In this document: one piece after another, positions 46,649 to 59,172 of the stretch
Layout: every line of letters begins with the position of its first letter
Numbering within the stretch: position 1 is the first letter of the stretch
Assembly: GCA_006538405.1 (NCBI GenBank)
Contig: BJKQ01000008.1
Coordinates: 310,001 to 374,000, forward strand
Direction of reading: 5' to 3'
DNA: 64,000 nt
Source: Hansfordia pulvinata
Taxonomy: Eukaryota; Ascomycota; Sordariomycetes; Xylariales
Notes under the pieces: model-generated
The model's database searches: none
What the model was told of the DNA's origin: nothing
The model's input: only the letters and a program-made list of their open reading frames with translations
Made by a program: the position numbers and the translations under genes

Positions 46649-49600
46649 ATGGCTGAAAACGCCTACGTCCACGGCCACGGCCTGCGCCGCCCTTGGGGCC
46701 CGCCCCTCTCCGAATCCATGCCCGACCCCGACCCCTCCTCGCCCTCTGGGCCTGCGCCGGCCGCCGCGCTGGCCGCTGATGGCCCAGCCGACCCCGACAC
46801 GTGCCGCATCTGCCGCGGCGAGGGCACCGCCGACGAGCCGCTCTTCTACCCGTGCAAGTGTAGCGGCAGCATCAAGTTTGTCCACCAGGACTGCTTGATG
46901 GAATGGCTGTCACACTCTCAGAAGAAGCATTGCGAACTCTGCAAGACACCCTTTCGGTTTACCAAGCTTTACGCCCCGAACATGCCCCGCCGCCTGCCGT
47001 TCCACATCTTCCTCAGCCACCTGGCCAGTTATCTTTTTCGAAACCTCCTCGTCTGGCTGCGCGCTGCTCTTGTGGCCAGTGTGTGGCTTGGCTGGCTTCC
47101 ATACCTTATGCGATCGGTGTGGTCTCTCCTGTTCTGGATCAGCGACGAGGGCTTTGGCCCCGCCTCGCCTGCCTCCTTTCGCAACGCTTCCAGCGCAACT
47201 CTCGTCCGCGGCGCCGATACGGTGTCGTTGTCGGTCACTGGCACGACCACATGCCCATCTACCCCCCTGTTGGCCGCCACCACCACATCGGCTTCCATCG
47301 CCGGTGTCGTCAACCAGATACCCGTTTCGACCCTATTGAAGGCCATCTCCAAGCCTCTCAACCTGACTGCGACCCAGTCATGGCTTTCCTCTCTCCTCCG
47401 CCTGTCCGTCGGCTCTTCGAACGGCCCTGAGAGATCCGCCCTCGATGCCATCAACAACTCGAATTTATCCCACATAGATAAGATCACCGTCTCCTCCACT
47501 CCCAATCACCACGCTTCCCTACTCAGCGACGTCGCCGCGCTGAAGAACCTGACGCGACACCCCGCCATCAATCGCACGGTCATTGCCGTCCTTGAGGGGC
47601 AGATCATCACCGTTCTTGTCATCGTGTGCTTCATTCTCATCATCTTGGTAAGGGACTACGTTGTTCAGCAGCAGCCCGAGATTAACATGCGAGCTGCTTT
47701 TGCCGCGGCCGAGAACGAAGCCGCCCCATTCCAAGCCGCCGCTGATGCCCGTGATGATCCCGCGATGCCTGGCCCGCAACTGCCCCCGGAGCATGATGGC
47801 CGCGGTGTCGAGGCAATGGACGGGGGGAATGCCGAGGGCCTCGGCCAAGAGGCTGCGTTGCACCATCGAGCACCAGCCCAAAGACCGATAGCCAGGGCCC
47901 GCAGACGACAAGTTCGTGAACATCAGAACCATCCCCAACCTCGGCCGGAAGGCGCAGAGGCAAGTGCTTCTGCTGGACCAGCCAATACTCCTGCTGAACA
48001 GGTCGGGTTTGCGGGGGCATCAACAGGCTACGATGGCCAGTATGAATCAATGCCGGCAGCTGAAACGGACGGCGGGGATTATGCGACAGCTTTCGAGGGT
48101 GCATTGGACGGCTCGTCTTCGCAAAGCACTGTCAGCATCTACTTGCGGATTTACCGTCTTGCGCACGGGGATCGCGACGAAATTTTGCGCATCATACAAG
48201 AAGAGGGCTTGGAAGACCGCCTTCAACACTGGGTCCGCATTACTCAGTCCATGCCCTCTGCGGCCTCCGATGCGGCGGATGACTCAACATTTGCGGGGAT
48301 ACCCGCGGGTTTCCCTTCAACAGAGGCCCTTTCCGACGAGCCATCTACCTCGGAATCAGACGGCAACGAAAGTCGCACTCGGAGCGCGGCTTGGGTTGAT
48401 ATTGGCGGCGATTCGCAGGAAGGAGAACAGGAACGATCCTCCCGCCGCAAAGGCAAGGAGGTGGAAACCGACGCGACAGCAGAGGGCCGTGCCTCCAGCC
48501 AGTGGGAAGACGCTCCATGGTCGGAATGGGAAAAGCAATTCGACGGCCCTGCGTGGCCGAGGCCCTCTGCCGCCGACCCTGCACCTGCGTATGCGCGCCC
48601 AAGAGCGGTATCTGATGGACCGCAACGACACGAGACCATTAACCCACTGGCCAACAACAGCTGGTCGTTTGCTAATCTACCCGCGGACCCGGAGCCGGAG
48701 CTCGTGCCTGCGCAGTCCACGGTGCCGCCGGCCGGCAACAGCCCATATGTGCAGGCACAATCAGTTTCATCTGATGAGTCTGCCCTTGACCTCCAACACT
48801 CGACTCCCGAAGACACTGCACCCAACGACGAGTCGAGAGATCACTTGCAGGATGGCAGTGACCACCGGCTAGGCACTCCCGAGGTTGGACAGCCCGAACC
48901 CAATCAGGAGCCGGTCCCCAGAGAAGCAGAAGCCAGGCAGCAACCCGGTATCGGGGATGTTGTGGCCGAATTTGTCGACTTTGCAGCAGACTTCATGTGG
49001 GGTGACATGCTGGCCGGAGTTGGCGACGATTTGGACCAGGGCGAGGCCGTCGACATCTTTGGCGACAACCAAGAACCTCAATTCGCCCTGGAAGGTGTCG
49101 ATGAGGAAGAGCAGGACGATGGCGGCAACGTGCTGAATGGAATCGTGGACGAGGGTGCCGACCCAGGCTTCGATGCTGACGCACTTGAGGATGCCGAAGA
49201 CTTTGAGGGTATCATGGAACTGATCGGCATGCGTGGTCCGCTTGCTGGTCTGTTCCAGAACGCCATCTTCTGCGCCTTCCTCGTCTCCTTCACGATTTTC
49301 CTCGGTATTTTCGTGCCCTACAACATGGGTCGACTTACAGTGTGGATTGTCGCGAACCCTGTCCGCCTGGCCAAAGTGATGTTCAGCGTCTCTAGATTCC
49401 TTCAAGACGTGGGCATGTTTGCCGTTGGCGTGACTTCGACGTTCTTTCTGAATGTTCTTGAACTGTCGCGGCAACTCCTGAAGACGAATCTTGGACGCGA
49501 AGGCCTTTCTGTCGCCAGGCACGCCGCCAGTCAACTATCCGACTCATCGCTGAACAGGATTGCGGACAGCCTTGTTTCTGAAATGCCTCTAATATCAGCC

Positions 49601-52049
49601 ACCGAGATTCGCAATTTCTCGGCAGTCAGCCACGAAGCCTTGATTTTCGTCAAGTCCCAGCTTCTCAATGTGGCCTCCCAACTCTGCAAACTCATTTCAT
49701 TCGTCTTTACTGGCGATTATGCCGAGAAGTTGACAACCACAGTCCCACTCTTCTCAGATGCGCTGCCTGCTATCTGGAACTTCCTCTGCGACCTCCCCCA
49801 CGCCATCCTCAGACCCGACTTCTGGAAGACTATTTCGCTGTCACTGCCCGACACTGCTTCAACCTTGGACCCGGCTTTGTCGTACTGGGACGCAAAAGAC
49901 CGCATGTGGGCCGTTCTGGCCGGTTATGTCTCCATTTCGGTAGCTGCCGGTCTGTATCTGGGCAGGGGCCGACCCTTCTCCTCCGCACCCACAGCCCAAG
50001 ATTGGGAAGCCTCCGTCATCGACGCCCTGAACCAAGCCAGTGGCGTGATGAAGGTCATCTTGATCATCAGTATTGAGATGCTGGTGTTTCCACTCTACTG
50101 CGGTCTGCTTCTCGACTTTGCTCTGCTCCCTCTCTTCGAAGATACGACGCTCAAGTCGAGACTCTTGTTTACTTACAACTTCCCCCTGACGTCGATCTTT
50201 GTGCATTGGTTCGTCGGCACGGGCTACATGTTCCACTTTGCGCTCTTCGTCTCCATGTGCCGGAAGATCATGCGTAAGGGTGTTCTCTGTAAGTTGACGC
50301 CGGCTATGGTTACATGACTTGTACTAATTCCATGCAGACTTCATCCGCGATCCCGATGATCCAGAATTCCATCCGGTGCGAGATGTCCTTGAGCGCAACG
50401 TTGCCACGCAGCTGCGGAAGATTATGTTTTCCGCATTTGTGTACGGCGCACTGGTTGTAGTCTGCCTCGGCGGCGTTGTCTGGGGACTGTGGCTGGCCGT
50501 GCCGAATGTACTGCCTGTCCATTACTCATCCAATGAGCCTGTGCTCGAGTTTCCCATTGACCTCCTCTTTTACAACTTTCTCATGCCGCTCGCCGTCAGG
50601 TTCTTCAAACCGTCTGACGGCTTACACGTCATGTACACTTGGTGGTTTCGGCGATGCGCCAGGGGGCTGCGACTCACGTGGTTTCTTTTTGGAGAGCGAC
50701 GCGTCGACGAAGAAGGCCGTCTCGCTCTTGCAGCGAATTCCGAACACCGAAAGTTGCCAAGCTGGAGCAAGTGGTTCCTTGAAGTCGACAATCAGCAGAG
50801 CCAGGTTGTGCCGAAGACGTGGCTCGACACTTTCGAAGGTGGAAAGAAAAAGCCCGTCACCAAGGTGGATCATGACGAAATGTTCCGGCTCAACCTGCGA
50901 AAAGCCCGCCTGGTCGAGTCTGGGCAGCTCAAACCAGACGGCCGCTTCGTTCGTGCCCCGGCGTCGGATCAGGTCAAGATACCCAAGGGCACCCGTGTCT
51001 TCTTCGACGTGACGGAGCAAAATGTGAGAACGGATAACAAGGCGGACCTGCCTGACTCGGATCTCTACTCGGGCGCGCACTACCAGTTCGTCTACGTTCC
51101 GCCATGGTTCCGGCTGCGAATCTTCCTGTTTATCCTGTCGATATGGATCTTTGCGGCCGTGACCGGCGTCTCCTTCACCATAGTCCCTCTCGTCTTTGGC
51201 CGGCGCATGTTCAAGGCCCTGATACCGTCTCACATCCGGACCAACGACATCTACGCCTTCAGCATTGGTATATACATCCTAGGCTCGATCAGCTACTTCG
51301 CCTTTCACCTCAAGCCTCTGCTGAACAAAGCCCGCAACTCAATCGCGGTGGCGGTATCCACCATGCTTGACCAAGGGGCTGTTCAGCGCGCCCTCGGGTT
51401 CGCCATCAAGGCTTCTCGCCTGGCATACACATACACATGCCTGCTGGTCATCTTCCCGCTGCTCATCACTCTTCTCATGGAGCTGTACGTGCTGGTGCCC
51501 CTGCACACGTACATGTACTCTCCGTTGAGGAATGACAACGCCCTGAACGGCGATCCCGATCACGGAGGCCACACGATCCGTGTGATCCAGGCGTGGACCT
51601 TGGGGATACTTTATCTCAAGCTCGGCTCCCGGGCTGTGACGCTGTGCGGCGGACGTCCAGCCAACGCCGTGCGTGCGGTCCTGCGCAATGGCTGGCTGGA
51701 GCCTGAGGTCGGTGTCCTCACGCGAGCCTTTGTGATCCCTGGGGTTTCAGCAGCACTTCTGATGCTGTTGATGCCGCCCATCGCAGCCAAGGCGGTTGTG
51801 CAACGTCTCATAGCCGGCGGGACGACTGCTCAGCCTCAAGCCCTGCAAGTGTACGTCTATCGCATGGCATATCCGGCCGTGGCGGGCTTGCTGCTCGCGC
51901 TTCTTGTCATGCGCAAAGCTGCGCGGGTCTTTGAAGGTTGGCAAGTTCGCATCCGCGACGAGGCCTACTTGATGGGCGAGCGGCTGCACAACTTCGGTGG
52001 CGCCGCTGTTAAGAGCGGGGGCGCCTGGAAGGGAACCAGAAGAGTCTAG
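46649..52049 (+). CDS. SSM4: Doa10/Ssm4-type RING-CH ubiquitin ligase of the ER and inner nuclear membrane (ERAD), 1,783 aa
   Basis: Doa10 (yeast Ssm4, human MARCHF6) tags misfolded cytosolic and membrane proteins for the proteasome, with the E2 enzymes Ubc6 and Ubc7. Two exons are inferred, 46649-50288 and 50338-52049, with a 49-bp intron (GTAAGT...GCAG, branch ACTAAT); the joined frame is 1,784 codons with stop. The RING-CH (C4HC3) is at residues 52-98: C52, C55, C69, C71, H79, C82, C95, C98. Two membrane segments follow closely (from about residue 115), then one near residue 315. Next is a long acidic, Pro/Ser/Glu-rich loop up to about residue 860, and then many hydrophobic segments to the end. 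The family's conserved C-terminal element is present as EAYLMGERLHNFG, which is needed for Doa10 function in yeast. Size and order match filamentous fungal orthologues. Confidence 0.94.
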
Positions 52050-52137
52050 ACCCACGAGCCTCTCGGGGGCAAACATATAACCCCTAGCAAGTAAAAAAAA
52101 AACACAATGAATTGCGCAGCACGTTTCTCGTCTAATC

Positions 52138-53891
52138 TCACAATGTGAACCTAAAGGCCGGATGGCTGTCACCCAAGTTGTCGGCCTGTTCGGGAGGCAA
52201 AAGCAACCGATCAACCCTCTCTCCCCTATCGCGCTTCTTGTTCTCCATCCACATCAGCAGAGCCATGGCAAGGGCGCTGATTCCGCCCATCCACATCATG
52301 CCGAGAGTGACGCCGTAGCCTGTTAGATACCGGGGGGATTCCCGCTCCAAGAAGACGGTCGTCCCCACGATGCCCGCCAGGTTGCCCAACATGACCTGGA
52401 TGGAGCTGCTGAAGGCGCGCTTCCAGTGCCCCGCGACGTTGTTTGCGAGCCACCCCAGCGACAGTGGAGTGCCTATGTAGCCGCCGAGGGCCGCCAGGAA
52501 GATGGCAGCGTACTTCACCTCGGAGCTCCAGCTGTTCTGGCCTTGCGTCAGCAGCAAGGCGTAACCCACGGTAGACAGCGAGCAACCCAAGAGGATGAAG
52601 CCGCAGCGGTGACGAAGGTGGTCCGACGCCCAGGCTGCCCCTAGCATGCCCGCAGCGCAAGCGACGTACACGGGGATTGTGTGAATCTGGGCCGACTCGG
52701 CCGTCCACCCAAACTCGACCAGCACCGTCGGCATGAAGAAGGTGGTCGCGTAGCCCGTGGTGCCGACACCCATGTAGACAAGCGCACCGAGCCAGATCTT
52801 GAAGTCGGACAAAATCAAGCGCATCGCGCGCGCATCCAGCGTGTCCATGCGGAACGCGACACCTCGGCTGCCATCTCTCGGGTCGGGAAGGTCTGCAGCC
52901 AAGCGACGGCGAAGGAGCTCTTTCTCATCCGCGTTCAAAAATCGCGTCTGCTCCGGCCAATCGACGATCAGGAAAGCCGCCGCAATTGCCAGCAACGCGG
53001 TCGCGGTGCCCTCAAGGATGAATATCCATCTCCAGGCTGCCAGCCCCGCGAGACCGTCGAGTTTAGCGATGGCATATGCCAGCAACTATGTCGTGCCGCA
53101 GACACATCTCGTTTGTCAGTAGTCGTACTCTCGGGAAGAAGAAGAGGGAAAGCGCTGTTTAAAAAACAGAGAGCGAAGCACACAGCCCGTAAGCAGGGTA
53201 TTCGAGGAGGATACGAGACCCTGTCTTGTATTGCTGGGAAATGTCTGGCGTCCGGGGAGATTAGTTGACTCACCCCTCCGAAGGCGCCGCCGATCAGCGT
53301 CGAGCAGAAGAAGAAGCTCATACGAAGCTGGAACTCGTGCTTTTTGTAGTACATTGAAGTCAGGTAAATAATCCCGGGCAAGACGCCGGCTTCCGCGGCT
53401 CCAAGCAAGAAGCGCAGGCCCACGAGCGACTCGTACGACTGGACGAAGCCCATGCACAAGCTGATGACTCCCCACATGAGAGCAAGACCCGACAGGTACC
53501 ACGATGGCCGCGTCTTGCGGATGATTATGTTGCTTGGGACCTCGAGGAGAATGTACGGGATGAAGTAGATCTGCTGGTCAGCTTGGGCGTGTACGGCGGA
53601 TTCCGTGGCGACTCGACTCACGAAGAGGGCAATGTTGTAGTGGTTGCCGCTGAGGTCGAGGTCACGGTCCATCTTCTGGATGCGGGCATTGCTGATGTTG
53701 ATGCGGTCGAGGAAGCTCATCATATAGAGAACAAAGAGAATGGGGAAGACGGTCATGTCGATCTTGCGGAGCAGGCGCTTCTCAGCTTTGGCATCGAGGG
53801 CCGCGGAGCTAAGCGAGGGGCTCTTGCCCCCTGGGGCGGCTGATCCGAGCCCATCCTCGGGGTGGTCGTGTTTCTCCAGCGGAGAAGTCAT
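52138..53891 (-). CDS. MFS anion:cation symporter, Dal5/allantoate-permease family, 504 aa
   Basis: Plasma-membrane symporters of this family take up vitamins, allantoate, nicotinate or other organic anions with protons. The start ATG is 53891 (MTSPLEKHDHPEDG). Exons are 53891-53622, 53570-53274 and 53085-52138. Intron 1 (51 bp, GTGAGT...CAG, branch CTGAC) is a multiple of three without a stop, so the frame reads through it; splicing gives YNIALFIYFIPYILLEVPSN, as the family requires. Intron 2 (188 bp) joins GGAFGG to LLAYAIAKLDG. Family motifs: DRINISNARIQ near the first membrane segment, LRFLLGAAEAGVLPGIIYLT, and WRWIFILEGTATALLAI. The C tail is short and charged. It is convergent with DOA10, with only 88 bp between stops, so the 3' ends may overlap. 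Substrate unknown. Confidence 0.9.
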
Positions 53892-56430
53892 GTCTGCCCC
53901 GGACGAGACTGAGGAAGACAAGGCGCGTAAAGCCGTGTTGGCAAGCAAAGATCGCGAGCCGGGAAGCGGTTCGACGGCCGAGGTCGAAGGTTCTGTTTGT
54001 GTTCTCGAACGGAAAGATGTTCAGATAGCCACGTCGAGGGGGACCAGAGCAAGGATCTCAAACCCCGCTCGAGGGTGCGGCCGCGTCGTCAGAAAGAATG
54101 TAACACAATGTCCTACCCGAGCACGTAAGGATCTTATCAGCAACCACTTTACCGGAGGACGGTGAAAGCCAACCATGAAAGCAGATCTGCGACATGTACC
54201 CAGAAGTGATCGAGGGTGAGTCGTATTTATCAGGGCCGGTGTTCAGGCGATGACACGGGTCTGGACTCGCAGGGCCGTCAGAACCTCGGCGCCTTTGTCG
54301 GGCGACGGCTTTCCCCTGGGTCGCGTGTTGGATGACCAAGCACAGCTAGCTGCTTGCCATTGCCTCGTAAAAAGCATGTTTGCGTTTGCCAGTCGGGTCG
54401 CGACGAAGAGCAAAATGCGGCGCGTGCGGGCGCCCCGGACGCGACGGGGTGGCTCATCTGCTGCGGTATGGATTACAGAAGATGGACAGGCGGAGCCCAT
54501 TCGCCGGCCGCGGGAGCCGGCAGCCGGCAGCGGCGCGCGCTGGGCCAGGGGCTTGGGCGTGTTCGAGGGCAGTGACGGCGGCCGCATCTGTATGATGAAA
54601 TGGGACTGTCTCAGAGAGGGCTGGGTTGGTCGGGTGTGGTCTCAGGCTGAACATCGAGGCGCGGCGAACCGGAGGAAGAGGGGGGAGGAGGTCCATCCAT
54701 GAGCCGGGCTCCGGCAGATTGCGACGAAATGCAGGTCCAAAATGAGGTGGAGGAAGGGCGTACTCGTACACGAGTATTCCTTGCTTCTGCTTCTGTCGGT
54801 GCATCCATTTTCAAGTACCTCAGGTGTAGTCAAGACGGGAGTGACGGGTGGTGAGATCAGCGGATGAGCGTCATGGAACGGGCGTGGAAGAGTTGCTGGA
54901 AGAGCCGGGCTGAGATCCTCTCACGCCCACACACTGTCTCCCAATGGATATTGGATGGCCCAAGCAAGGCAGTCGCGACCGAGTGATTTGGCACGGAGAG
55001 ACGACACAGGCTCGATCGGGAAGTCGTCACCTTTCGCACTTATCTTACCAGTACGGATACCTACCCAAGTAGGTAATTCATCATGCTACATATAAGGCAT
55101 GCATACCTACGCGTACGCGCAAGGCACCTTACTCATACGTCCTATTCTCCTCGCCATCACCAATGGAATCTCGACATCGACACCGACAATGTCGGTGAGG
55201 CCCACGCCCGATCGCACCAAGGGGCTCCGGCAGTCATTGTCTGGATCAGCGGTCGCCCCTACGGACAAAACAAAACACGCACACCACCAACAAGATGAGA
55301 TGGAAGACCCGGCCTCGAACATGCAGAAAAAGCAAGCGGTTCCCCGGCGTCGGACACCGTTAAGAACCAACGTGCCAACCCTCCCACCTTTCTCCACCCG
55401 CCGATGCGAGACATCAGCGCCCTTCTGAGACCCTCATTTCACCGCGCCATCCCTTGGCCCGCACGGGAGTCTCCTCCAGCTGCGGCCCGCCACACGGAGC
55501 GTGGTACCCGTCGTCTGCCGCCGCCGCTGCCGCCGCCGCCGCCACCCGCAGACCACCACCGTTTTCGCCCTTTGGCCATGTGAAGGGAAGGGAAGGGGTT
55601 CCGAGGGGCTCTTGGTTGGCCGGCAAGGCGCTGTCTTTTGCGGACGATGTCCTCGCAAGCTTCCCGCGTCATCCCCAAGCCCGTGGCTGGGTCGTGCAAG
55701 ACGAACAGCAGCTCGACGTTTTCGCGGTCACAATAGCCAAGATTCAACGGTGTCGGTGCATCGCAGACAGTCGCGAGAGGACATCCACATGTTTTCTTCC
55801 AAAGCTTCCAGAATGACTTACAAGGGCTTCGGTCTCTGTACTGGAATGATCCGCCATATCAGTCCAAGTGCGAGCTTCTGAAATGCCTCCCCCCACGAGA
55901 TCAAGACAAATGGTTCACCGGACCGAGACAAGGTCGCTCCCAGCTTCACGCTTCGGCCAGGCCGTCGGGGCCGCCCCTTGACGGAGCTCAGGGCAGATGG
56001 CGTCCCTCTTCACACGATGCCGATGGGGTTCGCATTCCAGTGATCGCCACATGGGAGTCGCTCCATGTCTTCAAATAACTCCTAACCCCTCAGACTTGGC
56101 TGCCGGCTGGTCGCTCAGGCATGCTCCTCCGCAGAACTCTCCCTGCATCTTCGTCTCGAGAGCTTCTCCAGCCCACGTGTCGTGGGAAACACGATCTTTG
56201 ACGCCGTTGCGTACCCATTAGCAGCTTACTGCGGCTCGAGACGGATTCCGAGCCACTATCTCTCTTGCACTGAATCCGAAAGCTCCTCTTTGTCCGGCCC
56301 AGGTCTGGCCCAAGCCAATCGCTCGCAAACACGCTGGATCGTTGTTTTCGTCTTTCCTTGTTCTTCTCAGTCCTTTTGGATGCGCCTTGTCGCTCTTCCG
56401 CCGCCCTGAGCTTTCCTCCTGCTCCTCACC
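53892..56430. other. Intergenic region between divergent genes, about 2.5 kb
   Basis: Promoters of the Dal5-type permease and the rhodopsin-domain gene. One TACTCGTA at 54761, followed at once by an overlapping-type ACACGAGTA, forming a partial inverted pair. A GCC/CGC triplet-rich stretch lies at 55,513-55,545. No gene supported. Confidence 0.5.
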
Positions 56431-57723
56431 ATGATGGATCTTGTCGCGCGAGGATGGGGAGCCGAGGGGAATGTGCCCGGCCCTAGCAATGCTCACACCA
56501 TCTATATTCCCGTCGCCATCTTCAGCGTTCTGTGTCCAGTCGCCGTAGGAACCCGAGTTTGGTCTCGGAAGAGGAAAGGGGGCGACCTAGGCATGGATGA
56601 CTGCACCGCTTTGCTGTCGTTGGTAGGTTAAAGAACCTGTCCGCCTGAAGCCGGGCTAATGATGACGCAGCTTTTCGCTCTCGCCTCAAGTGGCCTAATG
56701 CTGGCAGGGTGCTTTTACGGCTATGGGCAGCACTCAAAAGCTCTGTCACCAGCGAATCGGGTTGAGTCTTTGAAAGTAGGTGGCCACTCTCTCTCATTTT
56801 CACCCGATTGTATCATAGGCTGACAAGCGATCTTTGTAGTATTTTTATCTGTGCCAGATCACATACAAGGGTTCGATCAACCTCACCAAGATGTCCATCT
56901 TGTTTCTTTATTTGCGAATTTTCAAAACAGCCAGATGGTTTACGTGGACCAGATGTACCGCCATCTTCGTCCTTGGCTGTGTAGCCATATACCTGATCGC
57001 GTCAGTTGTGGCGACGATCTTCCAGTGCAACCCACTCCCACGAGCCTTCGACAAGAGCGTACCGGGGACATGCATCAACATCCTCTCGTTCTGGTACGCC
57101 AATGCATTCTTCTCCATCATCACCGACCTCATCATCTTGGTTCTGCCAATGCCGCTCGTCTACGGTCTCAAGGTCCCCCCGGTGCAAAAGGCCGCCCTGA
57201 TTATTGTCTTCGCCTTGGGGATATTGTACGTTGCCCTTGGAGTGTCATCTGCGAATAGCTCCTCTCCTTGCTAACGTGGTTCCGTCAGCGTCGTGATCAC
57301 CTCCTGCCTCCGACTTACGACTATCGACATACAGGCGACGACTACCGACCAAACATACGACATTGCCTCGACCATGTGGACTATAGTGGAGATGAACGTG
57401 GCAATTCTGTGTGCCTGCCTGCCACAGATCCGTCCTTTACTCTTCAAGCTATTCCCAAGATCATGCCGTACTACGGCAGTAAAGGAAAGGAGTCGGATCC
57501 GCCCAGTAGCGGAGAACAATCCAAGCCCGTTAAGCGCGATGACATAGACTGGGCGATCCGGACCGAGCTTTCCGAGGTCACAAAGACCCATACCAACCAG
57601 ACCAGCATACGCGCCAAAGACGACGCAGGCTCCGAGGAGAATATATTGCAAGGGGACCACATCTACGTGCAAAGACAGGTGCGGCTCAGTGTCGAATATC
57701 CAGAAGCTCGGGGAGCGTTATGA
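56431..57723 (+). CDS. Fungal rhodopsin-domain integral membrane protein, about 372 aa, with an apparent 1-base frameshift
   Basis: Seven-segment membrane proteins of this family are abundant in filamentous ascomycetes and mostly uncharacterised; they resemble GPCR-like receptors but lack retinal-opsin landmarks. Four exons are inferred: 56431-56622, 56671-56775, 56840-57225 and 57289-57723, with introns of 48, 64 and 63 bp, branch sites GCTAAT, GCTGAC and GCTAAC. Typical features are IPVAIFSVLCPVAVGTRVWS, GMDDCTALLSL, LTKMSILFLYLRIF, PGTCINILSFWYANAFFSII and MWTIVEMNVAILCACLPQIR. There is no CFEM domain at the N end. After LRPLLFKLFP-type sequence at about 57,454 the frame is lost and the next frame continues KIMPYYGSKGKESDPPSSGE to the stop at 57721-57723. 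Four Cs instead of three at 57454-57456 restore it. The affected part is only the cytosolic tail, so even a real frameshift might leave a working protein. Confidence 0.82.
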
Positions 57724-59172
57724 GATGTGCGCAACATGGAAACGTTTGCTGCATTACCTGGGAGGTAGCATATCGCAGATTGCCGAAAGCATCCGAATAA
57801 AAATAGCTCATCTGAGCCTTCAAGTAGCTGCTCGTGACGCAGGGCGACACAGCAGTTCCGACTGACACGCCCCGCAATGCTCCTACTCAATTCGGGTCCG
57901 AAAATCAAAAAACACACGCGGTAGTTGAGAATTCCCCTTTCGAGCCTCCGGCGTGGTGTCAGCATCTAATAGTGGTGCCCAGCAACGAACCTTGCATTTA
58001 CGGAGATGAGCAGCAGCGCAGTCTGGGGCTTACAGAGGCGTGAAGCCGCGCAAAGGGGGTACCCAGAGTCGTCCGACAGCGACAGATTCTGTGCGTCTAC
58101 CATCCGTTCTCAAGGACCGGGGGGGGGGGGGGGGCGGGAGCGGTCTTTGTGCGAACGTTAGGGACAGAACCCCTCCCCCCCCCCCCAAGCCAGCCGCCGT
58201 CCGAAGCACGCCCGAAGGCGGAGTCTGTGCATCTGCGATTAAGCATTCATGAAGACAGCGGTCCCCTTGCTCGGAGAGACGTCAGGCAGAGGCCTCCCGA
58301 AGCCGGGACGAGGGTCCATGCGGGCCTCGGTTGGTCCGAAAGGGGGGGGGGGGGGGGGGGTTAGAAGGGGGAGTCATGCGCGGCGATGCCACTTACAGCA
58401 ATTGACGAGTATGATGTCGCGTCGGAGAGTGGAAAGAACCAACGTCGCGAGATTCGCTACTAAGTTATTACTGACGCGCCGGTTTCCAGAGCCGCCCGTC
58501 CCGATCCCTGTCTAGCGCTGCCCGGCGATCGACGGGGGGGCACGCCGAGATCCGGCATTGCTTACGGATATAGGTAGTATGGGCTACTTTGACTGATTGT
58601 CTATGCAGGTAGTGTCGTAGCTGTCGAGTTGGTCGCTGGATAGCACACTTGATGGCATGGAGTCATGCCACGGACGGAGAGTCGGACAAAGGGTGCTGGA
58701 GAATGCGAATTGAGGATTCCCGAAATCAGAGTAGGTAGTGCATGCTGGAAACTGGAAGAGGGCGTGGACCCAACCAGCCTGCGGCGTTGGCTACCTACCT
58801 ACCTGGGCCAGTGAAGCGATGCCGCCGAGGATTGGAACGCAGCAGGATACAGCCGCCGTCCTGCCCTCGAACACGGACTCGCAAGAGGCATCCGGGGGAC
58901 ACCCTGCCTTCTCCGCATTCCGCTAATGCGGCTTGATCCATGGCCGCGAGAGGTCGATCTGGGGTACCGGGGTTAGCGACGAGAACCCACAGCCCGGGAT
59001 GGACAGACTCGAGAGTGCCGAAGCCCATGCAAGAAGGCTTGGATGTCGACTGTAACATAGCTTGCCTGGAATTCCCTTTAAATTTTCCTTTCCCATGTTA
59101 CATTCTCTCCCGGACTGCGATGTGTTTCAACCTGATTCATCTCCCAACCGGACAACTAGAATATCACCTACC
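57724..59172. other. Intergenic region with long G/C homopolymers
   Basis: About 1.4 kb. The middle (58,119-58,360) is dominated by poly-G and poly-C runs. Further right there is TACCTACCTACC at 58,792-58,803. The right end is the leader of the YAT permease (CTACCATGG start context). No gene supported. Confidence 0.5.
58119..58360. repeat. Three G/C homopolymers within 240 bp (G16, C12, G19)
   Basis: G16 at 58119-58134, C12 at 58175-58186 and G19 at 58342-58360. Run lengths this long are hard to sequence and may be inexact. They could form G-quadruplexes on one strand or the other. Confidence 0.85.

Noticed and set aside
53571..53621. Reading the Dal5-type permease without its first intron
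   Set aside because: The 51-bp stretch is in frame, but it has GTGAGT, CTGAC and CAG ends and would put 17 polar residues into a membrane segment that is continuous in the family.
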